Shown one piece after another: positions 1 through 9,222 of a stretch of DNA of 22,692 nucleotides. Position 1 is the stretch's first letter. The number at the start of each line of letters is the position of its first letter. Source of the DNA: Chara braunii. Its lineage: Eukaryota > Streptophyta > Charophyceae > Charales > Characeae. The notes beneath the pieces were generated by a model. That model saw only the letters and a program-made list of their open reading frames with translations, had not been told where the DNA came from and did no database searches. The position numbers and the translations under genes are program-made. The stretch lies in NCBI GenBank assembly GCA_003427395.1, contig BFEA01000791.1, forward strand, positions 373,642 to 396,333. Reading direction: 5' to 3'.

Positions 1-334
1 ACGGTGACGTCGGGGAACCGTGGGATCGCTGGCACCTTGCCAGCCCCGCGGATTGGGCCCGCCGCCGCACCCATAAGCAAAACCGAGGGGGATAGTCCCA
101 CAAGGCCCTCAACCCCTTAGGCTTTCCATCGCAGTCTAGCGTCCCGAACCGGGGCGCGATAGCAAAGGGACCCAGAATAATAAACCAAAGGGAAAATAAA
201 ATAAAATAACGGTGACGTCGGGGAACCGTGGGATCGCTGGCACCTTGCCAACCCCGCGGATTGGATCCGCCGCCGCACCCATAAGCAAAACCGAGGGGGA
301 TAGCCCCACAAGGCCCTCAACCCCTCAGGCTTTC
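1..334. repeat. 208-bp tandem duplication inside LTR copy 1
   Basis: The block beginning ACGGTGACGTCGGGGAACC at position 1 recurs at 209, giving a period of 208 bp. The first unit is cut by the window start; 127-334 is a complete unit. Differences are single bases, for example AGCCCCGCG against AACCCCGCG. The second LTR copy has only one unit (about 13040-13247). The duplication therefore arose within this copy or was lost from the other. Confidence 0.85.
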
Positions 335-968
335 GCTCCACGCTACTCCGCTGCCGCTGCATCGGCGCCCGCTGGCCTTGATCCCCGAACCTTCATAGTA
401 ATAGTCCGCTGTCGTAACCTATATAGGGCTATGCCCAAGGCTGAGACCAACGCCCGCAAAATACCATACAAGGCAGTGAGGCGCGGCGCTTTGGGCCGAC
501 AAACCGGCTGCGCGGCTCCCAGCGCCCGCGCCGGCTTGCTCATACTGTGCCATAATTGCCCCACGCGCCATCCTACGACACCCCGCTCACCACACAAAGT
601 CGCGCCGTCTTTGCCGATGTCGTCGTCGGGGTCGATCTTCGCACGCGCGCTCGACTTGGTCGAACGTAGCCTATTGAAAGAAAATATCCCTAGTTCCTGC
701 TTAATCAGAAATAAATAGGTATTAATAATATCATTAAACAAAACGACCGACGTCTGTGCCGGCTCTATAATCAACAACAGAAAAGAATCACGCGCGCCTT
801 AAACCCGCGCGCCCACGCACTCTCTATTGTAGTCAACCACCCGGTCAACGTAACTCTCAGATGCAGCCGCGCCTCGCGCAGCATACTTAACTTTTAGGCC
901 AAACTCATTTCTTCTGTCATTTGCAAAAAAACAGGGCGGATACCCTTGTAAGGGTATTCGCGCCGACA
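1..968 (-). mobile_element. LTR copy 1 (partial, cut by window edge)
   Basis: This segment repeats 13040-13879 in the same orientation, with only scattered substitutions over about 840 bp (127-968 against 13040-13879). On the minus strand it begins TGTCGGCGCG at 968. The other copy begins at the same base directly after a polypurine tract, so I read both as LTRs of one Ty3/Gypsy family in minus orientation. The bases outside 968 (from 969) are not purine-rich on the minus strand, so this copy is a solo LTR or the 5' LTR of an element running off the window, not a 3' LTR. It carries an extra 208-bp tandem unit that the second copy lacks. The LTR's distal end lies outside the window. Open frames inside it are overlapping and look non-coding. 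Confidence 0.6.
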
Positions 969-1428
969 GCTTACCGGACCACATTAAGCGACGTCCCCGT
1001 CGCTTCGCAAAACCGAAAAGCCATCAAATTACCCACGATGCTGACGAAAGAGGAACCAATCCGATTAGCCGACAAACACAGGGTAGAGGCCTTCATCAAA
1101 CCTTGCCTCCACAACTAAATGCTGCCATGTTTCTAACCCGGGCTCTCACCGCCCCGACATTAGGACGCTGACTGCATAAGTTCCAAGGACCTTCCCAATC
1201 ATCCTCTCCCCGGTCCTAGACAACCTTCGGCTTCTCGTTGGGTGTCCCTAGTCATGGCCAAAACTAGGGACGCGGACCCTAACCGAGACCTTTGAAAGCA
1301 TTCTCGCCCTCCTTCTCAGAGAATCTCTCGCAATCAAATACATATATGTATATTTATATACTTAATATCCACTCAACTCTTTCTGCAGTCTAGTACAGAA
1401 ATGCTAGGTCTCCATCTTGGCCCACCAT
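969..1428. other. Gene-free interval
   Basis: No ORF with protein-like composition is seen on either strand. An AT-rich ATATATGTATATTTATATA stretch lies near 1343. No PBS or PPT is visible next to the LTR edge at 968. Confidence 0.5.
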
Positions 1429-1618
1429 AGTCTGGCTGATCGGACCAGGACTACGGCCTACCGCATTGTTGTTTTAGCGGCAGTACCCTCGTTGGTTACG
1501 CAACGATAGGTTTTGTCCTGATAAGCATTCAATCAGGATTTCCCAAAAATTTTCAACCTTTACTACCCCACGGAGTAAGTTCCCTGGGGCGGGCAACTCC
1601 CCTTAAACTCTTACTCCG
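1429..1618. repeat. Run of consecutive short stem-loops
   Basis: Five inverted repeats follow each other. AGTCTGG 1429-1435 faces CCAGGACT 1445-1452 (one bulge). CCGC 1461-1464 faces GCGG 1477-1480. TCGTTG 1489-1494 faces CAACGA 1501-1506. TCCTGAT 1516-1522 faces ATCAGGA 1532-1538. CGGAGTAAG 1571-1579 faces CTTACTCCG 1610-1618. The loops are unrelated to one another. The last stem encloses a second pairing, GGGG with CCCC. No coding signal overlaps. Confidence 0.5.
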
Positions 1619-1762
1619 CGGTCCCGCAGCCAGGTTGCGCCGGCTAGCAGCCATCCACTGGGGTTACGCCCTAGAGGTGCTAACCTTTACCGCTTAGCTT
1701 GGTATTCCCCTACTATGTCCCATAACTAGCACAAGTGGTTAGATGGAGCGACGCAAAACCAA

Positions 1763-2014
1763 TCACGGACCCACTGCGGGATTACGTAGGGGTCTGAAGT
1801 CATTTACCAGCTCTCCCACGAAAGGCATGACATCCTTCGCACAATCACAAACAAAATCCGCTAGGTCCACGAGGTCGTGACCCCTGACTTGATCAGAGCC
1901 AGCAGCCACCCATCCTGAGACGTCTCTCGCCCTGCACTCTGTTGCGACTTTCTCAAACATCTCAAGCAAACGTGGTCCTTTTTTGTCAGATTTCATCAAC
2001 TCAAACACTGCTTA
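1763..2014 (-). CDS. Short ORF of unknown function, possible coding remnant
   Basis: A minus-strand frame of about 83 codons is opened by a TAA stop just upstream and closed by TGA at 1763. Its composition is that of an ordinary soluble protein rather than of low-complexity shadow frames: a charged N-terminal part (KSDKKGPRLLEMFEKV) followed by an acidic, helix-prone stretch with two cysteines (DFVCDCAKDVMPFVGELV). There is an internal ATG at the fourth codon of the ORF as usually called. It lies downstream of, and on the same strand as, the zinc-knuckle Gag fragment, so it may be a remnant of that element. I recognise no family. Confidence 0.3.
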
Positions 2015-3302
2015 CCATGCCCTTAAATCCACTGACCACCTTTCACACGAAGGAGGTGTTTCTCAATAGGTCTCCTAGTCATCCCTCTCTTCCTAGGATG
2101 AGCTATCACACGACCCTTTTTAAACCACCCCCCCTTTTTGGGGATGAGCCTTCCGATAAATAACATTACCACCTTCCTTAATCTGAAGGGGTCTCAATCA
2201 TAGAACAACTCAACCATAGAACAACTCGAACTGAGAGGCCTACTTATGGGTCCTCTCCACAACTCAACCGTAAACATTCGGCATGGTAAGTATTCGAGTC
2301 TCGGAGACTCGCAAAATCCCTTAGGATTCTCACTCTTTCACAATAACAGACCGCGCTCCCCCTCCTTATACTCGGCCCCGTCCCGCCTGTAGGCAGGCTG
2401 CACGAGTATACCGAAGAGTAGACAGTTCACATTCATTCATCCTCACAAAATCCACACAACTCACGAGATGTTCCTCATGCGTTTCTCACGCAAAATCATC
2501 ATACATCAGGATAAAACCACACATGTGAGAGTGATTGTGATCTTCATATACAAAGAGTAGTCTCGGATAAAAACCTCAACTCAATACACACGCAGGGGTG
2601 CAATGCCCCAACAAAAACACGAACCAAATGGTCTCGAATTACATATATACACTCAGAGTTGAACAATCTCAACTCAAGCCGGCCCTGGTATCACACAAGA
2701 ACAATGCGGCCTCCCTGGCCAAAGGCAAAAGCTAAAACAACTGCGACCAAGACATAGCCATACCCCTCAAGTCCGAGGGACCCAAGCCACCCAGGACATA
2801 TTCAAATATCCAAAGAAAAGTAAGGCTAGAAGTCGCCCATACACCAGTCCTGCAACTTCCTTCCTCGGCTAGATGGCCTGTCTCCCACATGATGAGGTTT
2901 CTACCCGAGCCTCTCTTACCACTCACACTTATACAACCATTCAGGTCTGGACACGACGACGTAGGTCCCATACCTTCTTCTCTCAGTTTGTAGGCCTAGT
3001 AGAACAGACCCTTATTTCGTAACAATACTGTCAGGGTCAGTCCGTGCTCCATCTACTTGAGACCTTCCAATAACATGATGTGAGGCAGACCTAACATACC
3101 CCATATATACAGTTATTCTATTGGGGTTCCTCCTGCCTACAACTCGAGCTACCTTTCCGGACCATTATTATGAAAATCCCTTCCCTCTGTACGCCGCGCC
3201 TACCTACAACAACTATACGATTGGGATTTCTCGCTTGTGTTTACAGTCTGCTTAAATTTTCAGGCCCTTCTCACACGAACCCTTTCTCTTTCACGACTAC
3301 AC
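2015..3302. other. Gene-free interval with two clear hairpins
   Basis: No protein-like ORF is seen. Two inverted repeats stand out: CGAGTCTC-G-GAGACTCG at 2295-2311, and TATACTCG 2367-2374 facing CGAGTATA 2403-2410. A 16-base phrase, CATAGAACAACTCAAC, is roughly duplicated near 2200-2225. The rest is C-rich on the plus strand and without recognisable content. Confidence 0.45.
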
Positions 3303-3905
3303 TCATGAGGCAGTGCTCGACGCTCCATCTCGCCGCAAAGCCTCCTTCCGTGTTCCCCCTGGGATGGTTGGGTCGATGTACTCCCCCGTCCTGTCGAAAA
3401 CACTTCCCTCAATGTCAATCCTTTTTAGACCGCTTGCCTCATCGGCCCTTCGCTCCCGACAAAACTTCATTATGTGCCCTTCCTTGGCACAATGTCTGCA
3501 GACGTCCTTTCCCCAACCCGCTTTCTTCCCACCAGAGCCACCCTTGCCGCCACCGCATTCCCTCTTTCCATGCCCTTCATCCCTGCAACCCTTTTCTGCT
3601 TTCCGCTTTTGGCCCCCTCCACCGACCACGTAGCCTTGTGCCCCTTGTGGTATTGGCGGCTGCAATTGTCTCATACACAAGGCTGGCTGAAACTGGATTG
3701 CAGGAGGCCTGGGTGGCATCATATTCATTTGTGGGCCCAACCAACTGCCTTGTACCCAGGGCACATATGGATCATACATGGGCCTTGACTCTTCTTGACC
3801 GTATGGCCCCCACTGCCCGTATAGTGCATGCTCAATCGACGGGGGCCTCTCTTGTGCTACTCTTCCTTCCACCTCTTGCGGTGTGGCCCCCAGACCTAAG
3901 ATTTT
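3303..3905 (-). pseudogene. Gag fragment with CCHC zinc knuckle
   Basis: This minus-strand ORF of about 200 codons is open from a TAG just beyond 3905. The N-terminal part is rich in proline, methionine and glutamine (PPRPPAIQFQP). It is followed by a basic glycine-rich linker, then a retroviral-type zinc knuckle, CRHCAKEGHIMKFC (C-X2-C-X4-H-X4-C), then a tail containing EYIDPTIPGGTRKEALRR. A basic Gly-rich linker plus CCHC knuckle is the nucleocapsid region of retrotransposon Gag, which binds the element RNA. No capsid domain precedes it on the same strand: the capsid-like piece lies immediately upstream in the opposite orientation. No protease or polymerase follows. I read it as the 3' part of a broken gag belonging to the element whose LTR and PBS lie at 7627-6905. 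Confidence 0.65.
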
Positions 3906-3929
3906 TGCCCTCTAGTCAGTGGCTCAGGA

Positions 3930-5100
3930 ACACGGCCAATACACTGGACGTATATGCCTCGTCTCATTATCCGAATGAGGGAAATGTAGACTGGGAGGAG
4001 ATTCGGGCAGTAGTGGGTCGACAGGGGATGCCGTCCTTTTCTACTAAATGTGTTTCTTTTGACTTAGCCGGAGTCGTCTCTCTGCCCATTATCGTAGTTA
4101 TGAAGGTAAGCGTCAGGGTAACTAGGGGTTGAGGCCTGATCGCATGAGTAAAGGAGTAGATAGCAGGATTTAAGTGTTAGCAGTCTGCCCTTGTCTGCCT
4201 GAGCTTACTTAAATCACTGTTTTATGGTCTATTGCCCGCTGTGCGTATCAGGCTGCTGTCAGCATCATGGCGGGAGAAAGCGGTTTCGGCAAGATCTTGC
4301 TTTGGAGGAATTCGTGCCTTTTGAAGGTGTTGCTGCACGAAGTATTGCAGGCGTCAATGCCCCCAGATCTCCGCGCCCTGCTGTTCCAAGGAAGGAACCT
4401 GTCTAGCTTTCTGCGTGACTTTCAGGATTTTAGCCTTACGAAGATATGGGACGAGGAGACGATGTGGTACACGTTCCCCGTGTTCGTTTGTGAAGGACTA
4501 AGTGAGGAGGTGTACACCCTCATGTTGAAGTCGCAAACCTGGGATGAGCTGGAAGCTTCTCTGAAGTTAAGGTTCCCAGAGGATGGGGTGGAATGCAGGC
4601 TTGGTAAGGGCCCTGAGCAGCCAGCCGAGGCCGCGTCAACACAAGGAGAGCTGAGTGGTATACAGAGGCAAGTTGGGATGCTGGAAGAGAGGTTGGCGTG
4701 GTTGGAAGAAGCCAGGCGTGGCGAGAGGAAGACTTTCGAAGGAGCATCTAACGGACCAGCTGGGCAGGGTGAGGCGGAGGTAAGGGAGGATCATCAAGAA
4801 TTACTCCTCCACAAGAGGACCCCGAGAGGGAAAGTTTGCGCCCTAGAAAGAGATGAAGATGAGGGGGTCATTGAGATCAAGGAGGAGCGAGAATCCAGTA
4901 TGGCCCTACCCGTTATTGCGCCGGAGCCGAAGGGAGGGTCCATTGGCAGAAAGGCACCGTCGGCTGTGGGTCGGGATAGGCAAAGGAGTAAATGGTGGCC
5001 AGAGCATTGGGCAGAAGTGGTATGTGATCGTTGGGGAAAGATTGGTCGCACCCCTCAAGGAGGCAAGGAAAAAGGGGAGCCTGAACCCCCAAGTTGACGA
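3930..5100 (+). pseudogene. Gag capsid-like fragment in opposite orientation
   Basis: The plus-strand ORF with ATG at 4267 runs to 5097 and is open from a TAA near 4213. Residues about 30-110 (PDLRALLFQGRNLSSFLRDF, then WDELEASLKLRF) have the helical pattern of a Ty3/Gypsy capsid domain. Residues about 119-160 look like a short coiled coil (QRQVGMLEERLAWLEEARR). The tail is charged. Base use changes sharply here: the plus strand turns G- and A-rich, whereas both neighbours are C-rich because they code on the minus strand. That supports real coding on this strand. Flipped over, the piece would supply the capsid and linker missing upstream of the zinc knuckle at 3905-3303. I therefore infer an inversion inside one gag, though a separate element is possible. 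The plus-strand frame from about 3930 to 4132 may belong to the same segment. Confidence 0.5.
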
Positions 5101-5162
5101 AGGTTCAGCGGAAGGCGAGGAATCGGACCCAGGAAGGTCAGGGTACCGGAAAGGGGCAGTGC

Positions 5163-5856
5163 TCACAGACCATATATCAGTTCACATGTGTATCGCCCAT
5201 ACTCCCAATCTCGCGCCCTCAGAGCAGCTCCCGCCTCTACCCTCATCCGCCCACCAAAACTCTTCTCTATCAGAAACTCAGGCAGGATTACTCGTAGCGG
5301 AGCAGATGGACGCCCGAACTCTGCAACGCGCTCAACCCTTACGCTGGTTACTACTCGCTCTTCCCCATCACGGGACACTTCCCTCGCCCACTTTGTCGCG
5401 GCTGCCTCGGCTACCCTCAAAGGCTTAGCAAGCAAGCTTCCATGCCCGAGCGCCAACTCTATCCCATGCTCGATCCAAAAGGCGGTTGAGGCGTATAGGG
5501 TCACCCTTACGATTGCGCATTCCCGCTCATCATCAAGCCCAAACTCGATCCAGACAAAGGTGTCCGTGCCTATCAACATGCCCCACCATGACGAGATGTA
5601 CTCTCCTGCTCTGACCCGCCTGGGTAAAGACACCTCGAGCCCTCGCTCTCTCTCAATTGGTCCGAGCATACGCAGGTCTTCCCGTGCATGAGGCATCCTG
5701 AGTTGCCTTTGCCTTGTCTGGGTTCTGCCCATCACAGACAAACGTCCAGCATGCGCCTTCCGTTATTAAACTGACAATCCTCACTCCTCTGGGAAGAGCG
5801 ACCCAACCATACAGAATTAATGGCCAACCATGAGCCAACTGCTGGACTGGAGTCAT
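5163..5856 (-). pseudogene. Unrecognised frameshifted ORF, probably retroelement-borne
   Basis: Two overlapping minus-strand frames (5856-5653 and 5741-5163) read like one protein broken by a frameshift near 5700. The first has hydrophobic phrases (GWPLILYGWVALPRGVRIVS). The second has WWGMLIGTDTFVWIEFGLDD followed by a helix- and strand-prone region and a basic C-terminal part (EFLIEKSFGGRMRV). The composition is protein-like, while the opposite strand is serine/proline shadow sequence. It lies between the PBS at 6920 and the Gag-like pieces on the same strand, so it may be the N-terminal region of that element's Gag or an extra ORF. I see no DTG/DSG protease motif and name no function. Confidence 0.4.
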
Positions 5857-6904
5857 TCATATAAATTTCTACAGACTGATAAGATCCCAATATAACCTCA
5901 ATAAAATAATCCGCACGAAATACTCCTGAAAAGGGTATCTACTTAAACATATAACTCCACATAATTAGGCGTAAACTAGGCTTACAAGGTCTGGCATCCA
6001 TAGATGACTCCAATATACGATTCAAAATGACATCCTCAACACAAATGATCTCAAGTCTTTTAGCTTCCTAAGTGGATGGTGCAACCCTGGAAGGGGCTCA
6101 AAGCAATGGTCTACCATAAATAATATGATATACCCTCCACTACCAGGCGCCATACAAGTCTACTACTTCCCGTAGGTCTTTCTATTGGGGCCTCACCACG
6201 ATGCTCACTGCATCTCTCTACTACCTTATACGCCTAATCTCAAACATACCATGCGGGGCAAGCCTCAGACTTCTATGGCTATACACTCGAGCAGCTGCTT
6301 AGAACCCAAATTCCAGGATCCCAATTCGTACTCGTACGGCTCTCAATATCCTTAGCCTAACTCTCCTCGGAGTCCCTTAACGAGTTCTAACATAGGAGGC
6401 TTCCTTTACTCATTCTATGCCTCGCCCTAAAGCCAAAGTGCTATACTGCACCCTTGACCGCTCGGGTAACTTCCCTTAGCCATTATGGGCACCTTACACG
6501 GCCAACTCCCACAACCACCACACTTAGCTTTGTTGATACTGCCTCATCCTACCTTAGTTGTATCAAACATACCAATCATCGCCCAAACCCATCAACTATC
6601 GGGGTCAGAAGAGGTATCAACTCCAACTACTGTCATACTAGTCAAAGTACGCAAGTGCATAGTCAAAGTACGTACGAGCATAGTCAACGTGCGTGGGCAC
6701 ATAGTCAAAGCTTGTCCCTATCGCGCCACCCTTATTGCACCGAACCAGAACCAACTCACACAATCAATCCCTCACTTGCTTTCTATCCAACGCCTTCAAT
6801 CGATCAACCATAAAGGCTCAACAAAGACCTCTCGTTTTGCCTAGTTCTCACACTCTCGTACCCGAATGTCGTTCCACCAGGGACAACGGTAGGCGACCGT
6901 TATT
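5857..6904. other. Leader-like interval between PBS and first ORF
   Basis: Just over 1 kb without a convincing ORF on either strand. A short near-tandem phrase, CATAGTCAAAGTACG-like, is repeated three to four times at about 6640-6710 (ATAGTCAAAGTACGCAAG, ATAGTCAAAGTACGTACG, ATAGTCAACGTGCGTGGG, ATAGTCAAAGCTTG). If the downstream element reading is right, this is its 5' untranslated leader. Confidence 0.4.
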
Positions 6905-6920
6905 CCCGGCAACGGCGCCA
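6905..6920 (-). promoter_or_regulatory. Primer-binding site complementary to tRNA-Asp
   Basis: The minus strand reads TGGCGCCGTTGCCGGG, the complement of the last 16 bases of plant cytosolic tRNA-Asp (…CCCGGCAACGGCGCCA, from memory). This tRNA primes reverse transcription in several plant Ty3/Gypsy lineages. It sits two bases after a sequence ending CGACA, the expected LTR terminus. Confidence 0.75.
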
Positions 6921-6922
6921 CC

Positions 6923-7627
6923 TGTCGTGCGCATCGGTCCGGCACCGCACGCGGCAGCGCGGGACCCTCTCGGCCGTGTCACGCAGGAGTTGGACCAACC
7001 TCGTCGCAAACACACAAGTGGAGCTTCCTTAGGCCGCTCCGGCCGAGTGCGCCAGCCATACCTCTCGCGAGCCCCTACGACAGGATAGGGCCTACGCGAG
7101 GCACAACTTACCTCCACCTTACGGGAGTTGTCACCTCCTTTCGGTGGGCGTATCCCCGTCGAGCTACCAATCCACAGTACGAAAGCTAATTAGTTGCAAT
7201 CGCAGAGGTGGACCAGCCGATGGCGTTTCTCGTTCGCTGTAGCATAGGCGGTACGTGCGGTAATACGCCTATCGGACCCGCTCGTGAATCGACATCTTGG
7301 AGGGCTGAAGCCCCAAGCGTGGTTCGACGTCGGTCGACTAGGACGCATCCCATACACCACGCGCACACCACTTTACAAACACCAAAAAAATAAAACACAC
7401 ACACGCACACATCGAACAACGCGACAACGCTCCTAGCCCCTTAGTAGCCATCCCATAACTTTCCTATGCGGAAATCGGATAGGCGTTGAGCGCGAGCCTT
7501 GATATAAAACCACGCGAACGCAAGGCTAACTCATATCGACTCGCAATGCAAATGTACGCAAGCAGTCGCAATGATAGCGTACTATGTAGTACCCATAATC
7601 ATGCGTGTTCGAGGGTCCCATTCGACA
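6923..7627 (-). mobile_element. Candidate 5' LTR of a tRNA-Asp-primed retroelement
   Basis: On the minus strand the segment starts TGTCGAATGG at 7627 and ends GCGCACGACA at 6923. This gives a 5-bp terminal inverted repeat (TGTCG/CGACA) with the canonical TG…CA ends and a length of 705 bp. The PBS follows after GG. The inner (3') edge is well fixed by the PBS. The outer edge is chosen only because it is the nearest suitable TGTCG, and it could be another. No second copy is present, so the partner LTR is outside the window or lost. A CA-rich microsatellite lies at about 7393-7412. Confidence 0.5.
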
Positions 7628-8633
7628 CTCGAGTGTCGGCTGACACGCGCCTTGAGGGTTAATCTCTCGACGCTAGACAACCGCCAAGCGCGGTTGAAGA
7701 CTACTCACCCTCTTCTGCACTTTGTGCAGAGTGGGGCAAATAGGCTTTGCACGGGGGCAGATTCCTTCCCTGCAGAGTCTAGGGCTTGGGATGTCCTGAA
7801 CAAGGACCTTGAATCCCGGCCCAGGACCAACGTCCGACTATAAAAATCTCTAAGAAGCAAAGGATAAAAGGGGATCTCCCTTTTTGTCTCAGGCCATAAT
7901 CTGGCTAACCCTTGCGCACGATCACAATAAGCTGCGTGCATGCCCAAGACACATATACATATATACATAAGGCTTATTTATTTAGTGATCACTTCTCACA
8001 GTCACAGTGGGACTCCTCTCAGCCACATATGTATGTAATCGCAGGCAGTCACATCCAGAAGCTAAACCACAACCATACCTGCAATCACATCAAAGATTCA
8101 TCCAGAAGTCCACGCACTACACGGGGTCAACTTCAACCATTCCTTGCACTCATACCCCTCGCTTTAGCCACACAAGCCTCACTCGTGCAACTCTTAAGTA
8201 AATACTCAGTACTTTTGTTGCATGACCATTCAATAAAGTCCGGGTGAAAACACAACAAAACAGTTCAATCACAGGGCTAAAGCCTTTAGGTTGAGTGGCA
8301 GGAGTGAATTGGAGTTGAATCGTAAACCGACGAATCGACAACCGACCTCTTATTAGTGATAACAGAAGATGATCCTTGTGGGATCAAGCTGAACTAGTCA
8401 AAGTCCTGAATCGTGTGTCCAAGAAAGGTTTGTACCATAAGACAGGTCAATGCCCAAACTAAATCATCAGCATATGGGGGATGAACCCCCATAGCACATT
8501 CTCACTCAAAGTTATCTGCCAACTAAGTCTAAACCTACCTCTAAGCCAGCGCCCAAAGCAAAGGCAGACTAATGGCAGGGTGGATCGCCAGACTCGCCAC
8601 CTGTCAAAATATAATCTATCTCCTTTGAACAAA
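7628..8633. other. Gene-free interval
   Basis: No protein-like ORF is seen on either strand. It begins with the right half of a 16-bp perfect palindrome (7623-7638) that straddles the inferred LTR edge. Nothing else is recognisable. Confidence 0.4.
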
Positions 8634-8945
8634 GAAAATTTCGACGACGCTTCCCGTAGGAAAAGTGCCTTTCCAAAATTTATATCAGCCCGAATATGAA
8701 AACAGAATTAGTCTTTGACTTTCCAAAGTCCAATTTTGTCTAACTCCATGAATTAGCAAAAATTTGGGCAGCACTCCCTTTAGAAAAGGAGGCTTTTCAT
8801 ATTTTTACTAAGTCATATATAAACTTTAGACAAGTTGAACTTCGACAAGTCAAAATTTGACTAACTTCTTGGATTTGCAGAAATTTCGGCAACGCTTCCT
8901 GTAGAGAAACTAGCTTACCAAAATTTATACAAAGCCAAGTATAAC
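8634..8945. repeat. Three degenerate tandem units of about 121 bp
   Basis: The motif AAATTTCGGCAACGCTTCC, followed by a TAGR-AAA phrase and CCAAAATTTATA, occurs at about 8636, 8758 and 8880. Spacing is about 122 and 121 bp, and the third unit is incomplete. Each new unit is preceded by TAACTYC-N4-ATT-GCA. Identity between units is moderate. From memory, similar phrases occur in untranslated parts of plant Ty3/Gypsy elements, but I cannot check this. Confidence 0.65.
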
Positions 8946-9222
8946 AAAAAATCCCAGAAAATGCGAGAATTGATCCAAGTAAAAAAACTTAGCTCAGAAA
9001 ATGCAGGAGTTGAAGCTAACTCTTATCGCTCTAGCACATGGCGAGCCTCTAAAGCAACTACCTGTCAAACTGAAACTCAGACCAAGTAGTAACCTCACTC
9101 AGTCACATGCAGGCCAAACCACAAAGGTAAGTATTATCGTCATCCCAAGTCAACTCAGCAAACAATAATCCATAGTCCTTCAATGATTTAACCCTTTATA
9201 CCCCGCTTACATAAGGCGTAAA

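Noticed and set aside
212-777. Overlapping ORFs within LTR copy 1.
   Set aside because: The same region repeated at 13040-13879 has changed frames, and composition follows the base content; they look like chance frames in an LTR.
3170-4132. Plus-strand ORF of 320 codons as a gene.
   Set aside because: Most of it is Pro/Ser/Leu-rich antisense of the zinc-knuckle Gag frame (3905-3303). Only its last 70 codons might be coding.
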